64,000 bases of DNA from Cyclobacteriaceae bacterium (GCA_016787665.1 JAEUUC010000008.1:1-64000); one strand, 5' to 3'; shown: positions 16,747 to 26,171, numbered from the stretch's first letter. The notes: generated from the letters alone by a model not told the origin. Program-made: numbers and translations.

Positions 16747-18066
16747 TCAAAAGGTTTCTGAAACCGCGAGGTAAAATCCGCTTGAGCGTTCGCCCCAGCC
16801 GTAATCAATGACCAGGTTGGTGCGTGAGTCCTTATCCAACATCAGACGTAAACCTACTCCATACCCCAACTTGACAGACTCAAACAGCTCTAGATTTTGA
16901 AACTCGTTGCTGGCCGTGGTGCCGTTGAGAAATAACACACCACTCCAAAGTTTATTGCACTTCGAAATCGGGAACCGGTATTCCACTTCCGAGTATACCA
17001 ATTGATGACCACGGAACCGGCCTTGCGCATAGCCGCGGGCACTCCGACTTCGCTGGTCATAGGCGGTGGCCGGAAGCGTAAGGTAAGGAAAGTTCCCCTT
17101 TTGGGTGAACGTGCCCATTACCCAAAAGCCAATCAGATGCGCAGGATTTTTTTTTGACACACCGTGAAAACTTCTCCACTCTCCCTGGACGATGTTTACA
17201 TCGTTCGTATTGCCAATGAATTGAAAAGCGCCACGCCACCCCAAATTCAGATAATAGCCTCTGTGCGGCATAACCATGTTGTCGCGGGTGTCAATGATCA
17301 GGGAAACATTCAGGGCTGACGTGAAATAGCTTTCGGTATCAAATCCGTATCTGACGTTGTAGGCATAATGTGATGTGATCAGCGAGTCCCCGGGATTCAA
17401 TCGTAGTTTTTCGTCCTTTATCTTGGAGTAGCCATCAAAAAGATAGCCTAATCCCAGGTAGATACCCTCTTTCATACGGATTCCTAATGTTTGATGAATT
17501 CGTAAAAAGTTAAACTTCATGGGCTGGGCAAGCGAGTCAGTTTCGGTTTCCTGCCCGGCCAGACTAAATTGGTAATCAAGAATTCCACCTTCGGGCGCAT
17601 TGGTGCCCAACCCGTAGGTGGGTTGAGAGTAAATCATGAAGCGCCAATCACCAGTATGGAAGAATCGTTCTCTCCGGGTATACACGTTGTTTTTCAACAT
17701 GAAAATGTACTGGTTCTTCGTGGTCGCCTGTATGCTGCCATTTAACAGGGAATATAATTTTGACTCGGGCATCTTGAAAGCCAACTGGCCACCGAGGCCC
17801 ACCATAAATCCAGTAGCCGGGTTGGAACCAATAATGGGCATCAGCATCAGCGAACTTTCCTTTTTTTGGGACGCTTCGGGTTTGTGTCGGGCCTTTCGGA
17901 TGATTTCCGCCAGGTCGGTCGGATAGCAAGTCGTATCGCGGGTTGCCGCTTCCTGACCCTGTGCCAACTCAGCTTGCCAGCATATACCTAAGATGACGAG
18001 AATAATTCTTTGGGTAACCCAGAATTGGGCATGGAATTGACCAGCCGTATGTTTCCAAAAGAACAT
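16747..18066 (-). CDS. Omp85-superfamily outer-membrane barrel (BamA/D15-like, no POTRA)
   Basis: The 439-residue protein has an N-terminal hydrophobic signal (about 18-38) and a short linker. The C-terminal barrel has features of the surface-antigen D15 family: PIIGSNPATGFMVGLGGQ, DTRDNMVMPHRGYYLNLGWRG, RGYAQGRFRGHQLVYSEVEYRFPI and a terminal F. POTRA repeats are absent, so this is the single-domain type seen in many Bacteroidetes, not the assembly factor BamA itself. It is co-transcribed with the CPA1 antiporter (4-bp gap). A paralogue lies at 21007-22188. Confidence 0.85.
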   Translation of the reverse strand: MFFWKHTAGQFHAQFWVTQRIILVILGICWQAELAQGQEAATRDTTCYPTDLAEIIRKARHKPEASQKKESSLMLMPIIGSNPATGFMVGLGGQLAFKMPESKLYSLLNGSIQATTKNQYIFMLKNNVYTRRERFFHTGDWRFMIYSQPTYGLGTNAPEGGILDYQFSLAGQETETDSLAQPMKFNFLRIHQTLGIRMKEGIYLGLGYLFDGYSKIKDEKLRLNPGDSLITSHYAYNVRYGFDTESYFTSALNVSLIIDTRDNMVMPHRGYYLNLGWRGAFQFIGNTNDVNIVQGEWRSFHGVSKKNPAHLIGFWVMGTFTQKGNFPYLTLPATAYDQRSRSARGYAQGRFRGHQLVYSEVEYRFPISKCNKLWSGVLFLNGTTASNEFQNLELFESVKLGYGVGLRLMLDKDSRTNLVIDYGWGERSSGFYLAVSETF

Positions 18067-18158
18067 TGAGATATGCGTAAAGATAGGTAGCAGTCATCTA
18101 ACTGTCCATGTCGGTCATGAGAATTGCGTACATTTCCCTATTCTTTTATCCCTATTGT

Positions 18159-20267
18159 ATGACATTAGCTCGGTGTATATTGTTTGGCTCGCTCCTGTTG
18201 TTTGCGTTCACAGCCATTGCGCAATGGCCTAAGGAAATCAAAGCCAAGAACGGGGCCATTATAACGGTCTATCAGCCACAGCCGGAGACGTTGAACGGTA
18301 ACCGCACGACCGGTCGGGCGGCTTTTAGCGCGGTGGAGAAGGCCGGGTCGGAACCCCTGTTTGGCGTATTCTGGTATACGGCCAACATCACCACGGATCG
18401 CGACACGCGGATGATCACCCTGGAAAGCATCAAGATTGATGAAGTAAAGCTACCGGGCATTGCGGACGAAACCCAGTTGAGCAAGTTGAAACAGTTGCTC
18501 GAGCAGGAGATACCTACCTGGGGGCTTAGTAGTTCTCTTGATGATCTGACCGCCACACTTGAGCAGGAGCAGGCGCTGGTCAGTGAAAACCTGAAGAATG
18601 ACCCGCCCGTCATCTACTATACTAAAACACCCACCACCCTGGTGCTCGTAGACGGGGAACCCAAGTTGCAGCCAGACGACCAGTTGAAGATGAACCGTGT
18701 CGTTAACTCTGCCTTTCTGATTGTGGAGAATCCGGAGGACAAGAAATACTATTTGTATGGAGGGCAGTTTTGGTATGCTTCCCCATCACTGAAAGACGGG
18801 TATAGCCCGGTCAGCACTCTTCCCAAAGCCATTGCCACCATTGATCAACAGCTAAAAAAATCCACTACCGAGAAGGGTCAGAAACCAGACGGTGGTCCGC
18901 CCGCTGTGCTCGTCAGCACCGTTCCGGCCGAAGTGATTCAGTCGACCGGTGATGCCAAGTTTGCGAACATCACGGGCACCAGCCTGCTCTACGTGTCAAA
19001 CTCCCCGGATGATATCTTCAAGAACATTAGTGATCAAAACTACTATGTTCTGCTGGCGGGCCGCTGGTATGCGAGTGCAAAACTGGAGGGCCCATGGACG
19101 TTTGTGGCATCCGACAAATTGCCTGCTGACTTTGGCAAGATTCCCGAAGGTTCGGACAAAGACAATGTATTAGCGTTCGTGGCCGGCACACCGGCCAGTC
19201 AGGATGCGATTCGCGATGCCCAGGTTCCGCAAACCGCCAAAGTGGATCGAAAGAAGGCCACCACTTCGGTTAGCTACGATGGCGAACCAAAGTTTGAGAA
19301 GATAGAGGGCACGTCATTGGAATTGGCCATGAACACGTCCAGCACGGTGATCAAATCCGGCAGCCAGTATTTCTGTGTCGACAAAGGCGTTTGGTTTGCA
19401 GCCGCGTCACCCCAGGGACCGTGGTCGGTGAGTGATTCACGACCGAAAGAGGTGGAGAGCATACCGGCCAGTTCACCTGCTTACAATGTCAAGTATGTAT
19501 ATGTGTATGACGCTACTCCGGACGTGGTGTACGTGGGCTATACACCCGGTTACATGGGCTGTTATGTATACGGCCCTACGGTTGTCTACGGCACGGGCTA
19601 CTACTACTCACCATGGTATGGCCCGTATTACTATCCCCGTCCGGTTACGTACGGCTTCAGCATGCACTACAATCCCTGGACGGGTTGGAGCATGGGTTTT
19701 CATTACAGCTACGGCTGGTTTTCATTTAGCATGTATGGTGGGGGTGGCTACTGGGGGCCTCCGTACCATCGCCCGCCTTATTATCCGCCCTACCGGGGTG
19801 GCATGTACGGTGGCCGTGGCCCCACTTACATCAACGGAGACGTGAATATCAACATTGATCGGTCCAACAACATCTATAATCGCAGGAATGATGTCTCTAC
19901 ACGAGATGTGAAACGCACCCAGCCATCGGTGGGCACCCGTGACCAGGCGGGTAACAACAGGCGCCCGCAACCGTCTACCCAACCCGCTAATGCCGGCCCG
20001 CGCAAGGATAACAACGTCTATTCCGACCGAAATGGTAACGTGTACCAGCGTGATAATGGCGGCAATTGGAATCAGCGGGACGGTGATAAATGGCAACAAC
20101 CCCGCGAACAACCGTCCAACATGAATCGGGACTATCAGAATCGCCAGCGTAGTGTTCAGAATAACTCGAACTTCAACAACATGAACCGCGGTGGCAACAT
20201 GGGTGGTGCGTACCAGGGCGGTGGAGGAGCAAATCGTGGGGGCGGAGGCGGAGGTAGAAGGCGCTGA
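18159..20267 (+). CDS. Secreted three-repeat protein with Tyr/Gly/Pro-rich C-terminal region
   Basis: The 702-residue protein has a signal peptide (MTLARCILFGSLLLFAFTAIAQ). Starts at 18108 and 18117 are also in frame, but only the one at 18159 gives a compact signal. Three degenerate repeats of about 75 residues (about 180-460) share the pattern dGePKf..I.GTSL..v.N......QYYv..G.WY.A.s..GPW. After this comes an aromatic Tyr/Gly/Pro-rich stretch (about 470-570). The Asn/Arg/Gly-rich tail ends GGGGGGRRR. Similar proteins are often labelled carbohydrate-binding family V/XII, a label I would treat cautiously. It probably acts at the cell surface or in the periplasm. Confidence 0.8.
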   Translation: MTLARCILFGSLLLFAFTAIAQWPKEIKAKNGAIITVYQPQPETLNGNRTTGRAAFSAVEKAGSEPLFGVFWYTANITTDRDTRMITLESIKIDEVKLPGIADETQLSKLKQLLEQEIPTWGLSSSLDDLTATLEQEQALVSENLKNDPPVIYYTKTPTTLVLVDGEPKLQPDDQLKMNRVVNSAFLIVENPEDKKYYLYGGQFWYASPSLKDGYSPVSTLPKAIATIDQQLKKSTTEKGQKPDGGPPAVLVSTVPAEVIQSTGDAKFANITGTSLLYVSNSPDDIFKNISDQNYYVLLAGRWYASAKLEGPWTFVASDKLPADFGKIPEGSDKDNVLAFVAGTPASQDAIRDAQVPQTAKVDRKKATTSVSYDGEPKFEKIEGTSLELAMNTSSTVIKSGSQYFCVDKGVWFAAASPQGPWSVSDSRPKEVESIPASSPAYNVKYVYVYDATPDVVYVGYTPGYMGCYVYGPTVVYGTGYYYSPWYGPYYYPRPVTYGFSMHYNPWTGWSMGFHYSYGWFSFSMYGGGGYWGPPYHRPPYYPPYRGGMYGGRGPTYINGDVNINIDRSNNIYNRRNDVSTRDVKRTQPSVGTRDQAGNNRRPQPSTQPANAGPRKDNNVYSDRNGNVYQRDNGGNWNQRDGDKWQQPREQPSNMNRDYQNRQRSVQNNSNFNNMNRGGNMGGAYQGGGGANRGGGGGGRRR

Positions 20268-20297
20268 GTTGAATTCGAGACCACTAATTATGGAATG

Positions 20298-20330
20298 AAA
20301 AGAGGCTGCCCAAGGGCAGCCTCTTTTTTT
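20298..20330 (+). terminator. Intrinsic terminator
   Basis: GAGGCTGCC (20302-20310) pairs with GGCAGCCTC (20315-20323) around a CAAG loop and is followed by a T-run. It sits 31 bp after the stop of the repeat protein. The A-run before it also allows use by the leftward gene ending at 20358. Confidence 0.9.
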
Positions 20331-20357
20331 TTGTCTTTGTAAAGGTCGAAAAGCGAT

Positions 20358-20837
20358 CTAATTCTTCACCAGCGAAGCAGGCGAAGGTGCTTTCTTGTTG
20401 GCCTTAGGCTTGTCGGCCACGAATTTATAAAAGAACAGGCGGGCGTATTCCCCTTCGGTAATCAGGAATTCCGCTGTCATGCCGTTGGTGATTTCAAGCA
20501 TCTTTTCATTCTTGATGTTGCCATTGGTGTCGAAGTAAGCTTCATGAACTCGTTTGTCCCATTCTTCATAAGTACCATCAGTCTTTTGTACCTGCAGGCG
20601 CCCGTTTACCTTGCCACCTAAAACACTGATACGGCCCATAAAGCACTCTGAATAGCTGGAGCTTCGAAAGGCAATAATGACGTCCTGCATACCATCGGCA
20701 ATGGGGTTTGCTCCCCGTTCCTTGAAGAGTGAATACCAATCTGAATAACAATTTGAGGCCGGAGCTTTGGCGGGTGGATTTTGGGCCCAAGCCGTGAAAG
20801 CAAAGGCAAAAGCGATTAATGTTGTGAGCGTTTTCAT
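20358..20837 (-). CDS. Small secreted protein of unknown function
   Basis: The 159-residue protein begins with a signal peptide (MKTLTTLIAFAFAFTAWAQ). The mature sequence has two cysteines in the first half (SNCYSDWYSLF and YSECFMGRI) that may pair, a LQVQKTDGTYEEW strand pair, and a lysine/alanine/proline-rich tail. Homologues appear only as hypothetical proteins to my knowledge. It stands alone between the terminator at 20298 and the divergent barrel gene at 21007. Confidence 0.75.
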   Translation of the reverse strand: MKTLTTLIAFAFAFTAWAQNPPAKAPASNCYSDWYSLFKERGANPIADGMQDVIIAFRSSSYSECFMGRISVLGGKVNGRLQVQKTDGTYEEWDKRVHEAYFDTNGNIKNEKMLEITNGMTAEFLITEGEYARLFFYKFVADKPKANKKAPSPASLVKN

Positions 20838-21006
20838 AATGATTCAGGTTCAAAAAATTACTGCTACAAGTAACAACAATTTCCCGCCAGATTCAAATGA
20901 TCTGGCGGACACCTTCCTGGGCGTAAATAAACGGTTCCGTTTAGGATTTATGATAAACATCATATGGGTTACAAGTGTCCTTCACGTCCTTGGGGTTTTG
21001 TAGCTC

Positions 21007-22188
21007 ATGCTGAGGCTGTGGATGATATTAATTGGCTTGCTAACCGCTTTACCGGGCGTAAAGGCCAGCCAGCACGACACAACCGCAGTGGATTTGGTTG
21101 ACCTCGTAATTGGGCGGAAGAAGTTCAAGGAAGCTAACCAGATTCGGGCCGATCGGAAGGTGTATTTTTCCCTTTTCCCAGCCCCGGTAAGCACTCCGGG
21201 CGGAGGGCGGGCTGTAATTACGGCAGTGAATGCTGCTTTCCATTTAGGCGATCCGCAAACCACCAACCTTTCTAACGTTTATTTTATTCCCTACACAGAC
21301 CTGGCCACCCGTTTTGGGTTATATGTAAAGCCAACAATTTGGCTGTCCGAAAACAAATGGAATTTTATCGGTGACTACCGTCTTGCCAGTTTCCCCCAAT
21401 ATACCTGGGGGCTGGGTGGGAACACTCAGGAGTTTGAGCGAACACTTATTGATACGGATTTTCTTCGGGTGTATCAGAATGCCTTGAAAAGAATTGGGGA
21501 TGCCTGGTTCGCGGGGGTTGGATATGCCCTTGACTACCACTATAACATCGAAGAGCGGGAGGTTACCATGGAGACCGGACATTTGGAGAGGTACTCTGTG
21601 GCGTTGGCCGATCCTTCGGTGTCCTCCGGGCTCACGATGAATGTCGCCTATGACCGAAGGATAAATGTGATCAATCCGCCCGGTGGAAGCTATTTTATGG
21701 CCACCTGGAGGGTTAACCAAAAAACGCTGGGTAGCGATCAGGATTATCAGACACTGTATCTGGATGCCCGGAAATACATTCCGTTTAGCGCTAAGCGGGT
21801 TAACCTTCTCGCGTTACGAGGCTACTATTGGACGGTGTTGACTGGAGAGGCTCCCTACCTTCATCTGCCATCAACCAATTGGTCACCGGCATTTGGAACA
21901 GCCAGCCGTGGGATTCAGTCGGGCCGTTACCGATCCAATGCCATGGTGTACGGTGAGGCCGAACATCGATATCAATTGACTCCAGGCGGGTTAATCGGCA
22001 TGGTGGTATTCATGAACTTTTCGTCCGTTTCTGAATTTGAAACCCAACAGTTTAAGTACTGGAAAGTAGGAGCCGGAACCGGGGTCCGATTGAAACTAAA
22101 CAAGTATTCCGGGGCGAACCTCGCCATTGATTTTGGATTCAGCGAGAATTTCTGGAGCGTTTGGCTAAACGTTGGCGAAATGTTCTAA
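21007..22188 (+). CDS. Omp85-superfamily outer-membrane barrel (BamA/D15-like), second copy
   Basis: The 393-residue protein has an N-terminal signal (about 1-21). Its barrel shares landmarks with the protein at 16747-18066: YTWGLGGN versus YGLGTNAPEG, INPPGGSYFMATWRVN versus VMPHRGYYLNLGWRG, SRGIQSGRYRSNAMVYGEAEHRY versus RGYAQGRFRGHQLVYSEVEYRF. It ends in the C-terminal aromatic F. No POTRA domain is present. The two genes thus look like diverged paralogues separated by 3 kb in opposite orientation. Function is unknown. Confidence 0.85.
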   Translation: MLRLWMILIGLLTALPGVKASQHDTTAVDLVDLVIGRKKFKEANQIRADRKVYFSLFPAPVSTPGGGRAVITAVNAAFHLGDPQTTNLSNVYFIPYTDLATRFGLYVKPTIWLSENKWNFIGDYRLASFPQYTWGLGGNTQEFERTLIDTDFLRVYQNALKRIGDAWFAGVGYALDYHYNIEEREVTMETGHLERYSVALADPSVSSGLTMNVAYDRRINVINPPGGSYFMATWRVNQKTLGSDQDYQTLYLDARKYIPFSAKRVNLLALRGYYWTVLTGEAPYLHLPSTNWSPAFGTASRGIQSGRYRSNAMVYGEAEHRYQLTPGGLIGMVVFMNFSSVSEFETQQFKYWKVGAGTGVRLKLNKYSGANLAIDFGFSENFWSVWLNVGEMF

Positions 22189-22228
22189 GTTCTACCGTAA
22201 ATGTCAATCCGCAGGCCCGCCTGCTTCG

Positions 22229-23314
22229 TTACCCCACCTTCTTCTCTTCCATTGAACTGTTGATCCAGACTTGCAAGAGTTTGTATCCAACCGAGAGAAT
22301 GATTGCACCGGTAAACAGCCCGATGAATCCGGTACTCATAAATCCGCCAATAGCTCCCAAGAACACAACCAGCATGGGTACTGGTGCACCTTTGCCCAGC
22401 ATAATGGGTTTTAATATGTTATCCATAATTCCAACAATGATCATCCAAACCGTAAGCAAGGTGGCGGTTAACGTAGTTCCATGTCCCCAGATATAAATGA
22501 TTACCCCGATCGAAACCGGGAGAAGCCCCACCTGCACAATCGCCAATACCAGGCACACCACAATCCAGAGCCCTGCCAGCGGAATTCCAGCCAGCACAAA
22601 TCCGATGCCCGCCATGAGGGATTGAATAAAAGCCACACCCAATATGCCCTTTGCTACATTGCGCACGGTTACTTCGGCCACTGCCGTCATTTCTTCTCCC
22701 ATCTTGCCCATCAATCGCTTAACTATTTTCCTGACAAAGTCACCCGTGGGCTGGGCGTAGGCCAGCAGGGCCCCGCTGGCGATCAATGCCAGCGTAAATA
22801 ATAAAATGCCCTTTCCGGTGCTGGCAAGAAGTTCAAGAAACTTCAGCGAAATCGCTTTCACCTGTTCGGTGTGTTCCATAACCAGGGAAGTGATATTGGA
22901 ATTACCGGCCGACCAAAGCTCGTAGACTTTGTTTCCGATCATCGGCCAGCTCTTTACATTTTCGGGTGGTGGTGGAATATGAAACTGACCAGCCCGGTAC
23001 AACTCAGCCAGTTGACGAACTTCCTGTACAGTTGAAAACAAAAGCCAGGCGGCCGGAACAATCAGTAATCCGAGCATGACCAGGGTAATGATTGAGGCCG
23101 CCCGTCCATTCTTACCCTTTAGGCGACCAGCCAATTTCTTCTGCAAGGGGAAAAGGGTAATCGCCAGAACGCTGGCCCAAACCATGATCGTAATGAACGG
23201 TGCCAGAATGGAATAACAAGCCCACAGCAACAGGGCCAGGGCCAGTAACTGCAGGGTGTGGTGGATAACCGGACTAATCTTGGGTTGGGGGGTCTCGCCA
23301 GATTCTGTACTCAT
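22229..23314 (-). CDS. AI-2E family transporter (PerM/YdiK-like permease)
   Basis: The 361-residue inner-membrane protein has hydrophobic segments near 15-60, 65-85, 155-180 and six or so in the C-terminal half. The C-terminal segment with GIPLAGLWIVVCLVLAIVQVG and IMDNILKPIMLGKGAPVPMLVVFLGAIGG is the best-conserved part of the AI-2E exporter family. The name reflects TqsA, but members may export other solutes or protons/sodium. It is a single gene that converges on the barrel gene ending at 22188. Confidence 0.93.
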   Translation of the reverse strand: MSTESGETPQPKISPVIHHTLQLLALALLLWACYSILAPFITIMVWASVLAITLFPLQKKLAGRLKGKNGRAASIITLVMLGLLIVPAAWLLFSTVQEVRQLAELYRAGQFHIPPPPENVKSWPMIGNKVYELWSAGNSNITSLVMEHTEQVKAISLKFLELLASTGKGILLFTLALIASGALLAYAQPTGDFVRKIVKRLMGKMGEEMTAVAEVTVRNVAKGILGVAFIQSLMAGIGFVLAGIPLAGLWIVVCLVLAIVQVGLLPVSIGVIIYIWGHGTTLTATLLTVWMIIVGIMDNILKPIMLGKGAPVPMLVVFLGAIGGFMSTGFIGLFTGAIILSVGYKLLQVWINSSMEEKKVG

Positions 23315-23495
23315 AATTGCAATGGGAGTAGTTTAGTGAGAGACAAAGGTTTTTTACACCTGCTACAAGGTATGATAATGTCGATCAATTTAACCATTAT
23401 TTTCAACTGGATTTTGCCATTGATTCTTTTTGGGGTAGTGTCGGCCAGGATAAAAGTAAGACCCAGGCCAAAGTTCACCGGTGATTTTCGATGAC

Positions 23496-25004
23496 CTACG
23501 GCTTAGCCGGCTTTTTCTTTTTATCAAATAGTCCTTTTTGCAGTTCGATGTTTGCCTTGCCTTTGGCAGACAAAACAAGCTGAATATCAGTGGTGGTGAT
23601 CAGGGACGAATAGAAATTCACATCGAGCTCATCGAAATTCAGATCCATTTTCTTCCCAAGTTTTCCTTTCTCTACGCCTTTATTGATAAGGTCAGGTATC
23701 CTGGAAAACAGATTTTCGATCGGTATCGACAGGTAGGGGCGGAGCCGGTCAATGATTACATCGTGGCCCAGCCAGTCGGCAGCACTCAATAGACTTTCCT
23801 CCGAATTAAGGTCGAACCCAAAGTTTTCAATTACAATCTTCTTCTCCAGTGAATCAAATCCAATGGTTCCTTTTAGGAATACATTGGCCTTCAGGTCTCC
23901 GCGAAGCTCAATGCCGATAGCCAATCCGTCCGGAGTGCCATATAGGTCACAGGCTTCTATTCGAACCCGCCTGCTGCCAAAATCAAATGACAGGGTATCA
24001 ACCGCCTGATTAATGACGGAGTTTAGTAGCTCGAATGGAAGGGTCACCAATGCGTAAGCTTCCAGGTTTTGGCCGTGTTCCACCTGCCGTTTGAGGTTGG
24101 GCAGGGCGCGGGGTTTGGTCAGTGAAGCTGCGGAGTCAAGTACCGTGTGCAGCCGCGCATTTAGTCGCGCTTCAATCATCAGGGTGTCTTCCGACCGGGA
24201 GTATAGTCTGCCGTCAATATCGGTGGCGTCCATTTGTAGCCATACCGGCACAACCTTTCGGTTGATCCGAATGGGTTTTTGAATATCGCCCCAGAGTTTT
24301 TCAATCGACTGACGAATCTTGGTGATTTCTCCTGCCGACTCATCAAGCTTGGCCACAAGCTTATCTTTGTTGTTATTCAAAGCCTTCTCAATGGCGCCTC
24401 GTAAGTTGATCTTGATTCCAGCTACATTCAACTTGGGCTCCTCCACCCATTCAATTTTTCGCAATTCCGTTTGAGGTGCCAGGTTCCAGTCATCCTTAAG
24501 GTAAAGGTTGGAAAACATGGTGATAATGAGTTTTGCCTGAACAGCTTCCTTATTCCGCACGCGTATACCTGCGACTTTACTATTCACAAACCCTTCAATT
24601 TTGACTGGAATTTTGTAGGTAATACCCCGGTTACCGTCATATTTCAACCTAACCGGCTGAAACCGGGAGATGTTCAGGTGAAGACTATCGTTGTTATCCG
24701 AAATAGCCAAATGGGCCTCAATGATTTTGGCCTGGAGTTTTTCATTGATCATGTTTTCCAGTTCTTTCACGGGGTAGTAGATGGGAACATGTAATTGCGA
24801 AACCGGGAAAGCCAGGGTGGAGTCAAGCACGATTCGTTCGGGGGCCGGGGAAGCAATCTTTTTCCCGCAGGAAGCCAGGAGCCATGCGAGTAAGCATAAA
24901 CTGGCTATGATGGAGAACTTGATTTGAAAGGCGGCAGGTGTTTGGGCATGCCGGAACAAACAAGAGGAGGTTCGGGTCAATGACGTGTTGGAAATCGGGA
25001 TCAT
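23496..25004 (-). CDS. DUF4403 family lipoprotein
   Basis: The 502-residue protein has a lipobox LLASC near residue 46, after a long N-terminal extension, so the real start may lie further in. The body resembles DUF4403: an early SQLHVPIYYPVKELENMINEKL, two tandem halves with TULIP/BPI-like beta patterns, and the late GFDLNSEESLLSAADWLGHD. TULIP-type proteins bind lipids in a groove, so envelope lipid transfer is possible, but that is inference from the fold. It lies 11 bp upstream of nothing on its own strand except the DUF2490 gene that precedes it. Confidence 0.85.
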   Translation of the reverse strand: MIPISNTSLTRTSSCLFRHAQTPAAFQIKFSIIASLCLLAWLLASCGKKIASPAPERIVLDSTLAFPVSQLHVPIYYPVKELENMINEKLQAKIIEAHLAISDNNDSLHLNISRFQPVRLKYDGNRGITYKIPVKIEGFVNSKVAGIRVRNKEAVQAKLIITMFSNLYLKDDWNLAPQTELRKIEWVEEPKLNVAGIKINLRGAIEKALNNNKDKLVAKLDESAGEITKIRQSIEKLWGDIQKPIRINRKVVPVWLQMDATDIDGRLYSRSEDTLMIEARLNARLHTVLDSAASLTKPRALPNLKRQVEHGQNLEAYALVTLPFELLNSVINQAVDTLSFDFGSRRVRIEACDLYGTPDGLAIGIELRGDLKANVFLKGTIGFDSLEKKIVIENFGFDLNSEESLLSAADWLGHDVIIDRLRPYLSIPIENLFSRIPDLINKGVEKGKLGKKMDLNFDELDVNFYSSLITTTDIQLVLSAKGKANIELQKGLFDKKKKPAKP

Positions 25005-25015
25005 GCTTTGGAGGT

Positions 25016-25765
25016 TTAGTCTGGCGATGACGTGACAGTTTTGGCAGGGTTCAGGAACATTTTATACTTGAGCTGGATCACATTGTCGGCTCCGGTAAAC
25101 GTGTCGTCAATTTCGTTTCTCGCGTTTTGGAGGGTGTAACCTAAATCAACACGGTGCTTATAGTTGAACCGGTAACCCACCCCAAGGCGGGCTCGCCTTC
25201 GGTTGGCAAAGCGCTCTTCTAATTGCTGATCAAATACGGTGAACTCCTCATAGTCGGCAAACAGGTACCAGAGTTTGTCGGTAAACAGATTTGGCCCGTT
25301 GATGCTGTAGAACATTTCTATCCGAAACCGGGACCGATTACTGGATGTCCAGTTACCGGTCTCAAGGTTCTTAAAGCTTCGGGGTTGATATCTCAGCACG
25401 ATTCGCGTATCCAGTTTTTTTCCCTGGGTAATAAAAAAGCGTCCCCCCACCATGGGAGCGATTTCGATGGTACTGGCATCCTCGGTCTGGTTGGTGTAGG
25501 CAAAGCCTAATTCACTCACCAGGTCCAGCCATCTGACCAACGACATTTCGAACGTGGGGCTGATGGCCAGGCTTCGCCACTTGTTGTCAGGGTTCAACAG
25601 CGTTGAATACGAAGTAGTATTCTCCAGCAGATAACGCCCTCCGAACGGATAGGATAGCTGAAACTCAAGCCAGAGTTGCTCATCGCGCTGCGCCCAACAC
25701 GGGAAAATAACAATCACGTGCAGGAAAAAGATGGCGGCAACTCGTTTGACTATTGATCGAAACAT
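25016..25765 (-). CDS. DUF2490 family outer-membrane protein
   Basis: The 249-residue protein has a signal peptide (about 1-25, ending CWAQ). The mature start DEQLWLEFQLSYPF and the following beta-strand pattern match DUF2490 barrels. Landmarks are RRARLGVGYRFNYKHRVDLGYTLQNARN and SRFRIEMFYSIN. A paralogue at 50344-51096 shares the NEQLWFEYMLNYPF start, QDVEERFANR versus QQLEERFANR, and GVGYRF versus GIGYRI. It is followed 11 bp later by the DUF4403 gene, so both probably form one transcript. Confidence 0.88.
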   Translation of the reverse strand: MFRSIVKRVAAIFFLHVIVIFPCWAQRDEQLWLEFQLSYPFGGRYLLENTTSYSTLLNPDNKWRSLAISPTFEMSLVRWLDLVSELGFAYTNQTEDASTIEIAPMVGGRFFITQGKKLDTRIVLRYQPRSFKNLETGNWTSSNRSRFRIEMFYSINGPNLFTDKLWYLFADYEEFTVFDQQLEERFANRRRARLGVGYRFNYKHRVDLGYTLQNARNEIDDTFTGADNVIQLKYKMFLNPAKTVTSSPD

Positions 25766-25884
25766 CTTTCAACTATTGAATATTGACCATCCGACCTATG
25801 CCGTTTGCTTTTGGCCTTTGGAAGTAGCCTTGCGGATTTGCACGGTTGTTCACCTACGGGTTTAGGCAGCATTTGAATACAGAA

Positions 25885-26097
25885 TCAAAGCAAAGAAACT
25901 TGAATTCGCGCCTGAAAAAAATGGGTAGCTCTTTTCAGGATGAACCGATCCAATACCCCCACGGGCAAAAAGCCATAAACGGCAGTGGCCGCATAGTAGG
26001 GGCTCGACTCTCCGGTAATCAGGTAGCTGGCAAAAAACTCACCTCCGTCAAAAACAGGGTTGTTCCCCTCGGGGAGCGAAAACGATGCGCATAAATT
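25885..26097 (-). pseudogene. Remnant of an OprO/OprP-type phosphate-selective porin
   Basis: A 70-codon frame lies between two stops and has no start codon, so it is not a normal gene. It reads EFFASYLITGESSPYYAATAVYG and other barrel-like stretches, resembling the ASYFLTGE-xRPY-xxxxGVFG segment that Porin_O_P proteins carry before their last strands. Both the N-terminal two-thirds and the terminal strands are missing. It lies between the DUF2490 gene and the intact porin at 26191, on the same strand. This suggests decay of a once-complete neighbour. The assignment rests on motif recall only. Confidence 0.5.
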
Positions 26098-26133
26098 TCA
26101 GTTCCCAGCAGCCCGGGACCGGAGGTTTAGGCC

Positions 26134-26171
26134 AGCGGAAAGCAAACAGGTAACCCTGTTTGCTTTCCGCT
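26134..26171. repeat. Perfect 17-bp inverted repeat (stem-loop) after the porin gene
   Basis: AGCGGAAAGCAAACAGG (26134-26150) and its exact complement (26155-26171) surround the 4-nt loop TAAC. It begins 20 bp past the stop of the leftward porin. There is no clear T-run on either strand, so it is not a textbook terminator, although the stem would be very stable in the mRNA. It could end transcription in this phylum, protect the 3' end, or be a mobile-element scar. Confidence 0.7.

Noticed and set aside
23258..23494. Rightward 78-codon frame with a short hydrophobic end between the AI-2E and DUF4403 genes
   Set aside because: The first half overlaps the AI-2E gene antisense and the hydrophobic tail alone gives no convincing start.
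25846..26094. Rightward 82-codon frame in the gap before the porin gene
   Set aside because: It lies opposite the porin-like remnant, has no signal or domain, and its composition is that of a shadow frame.
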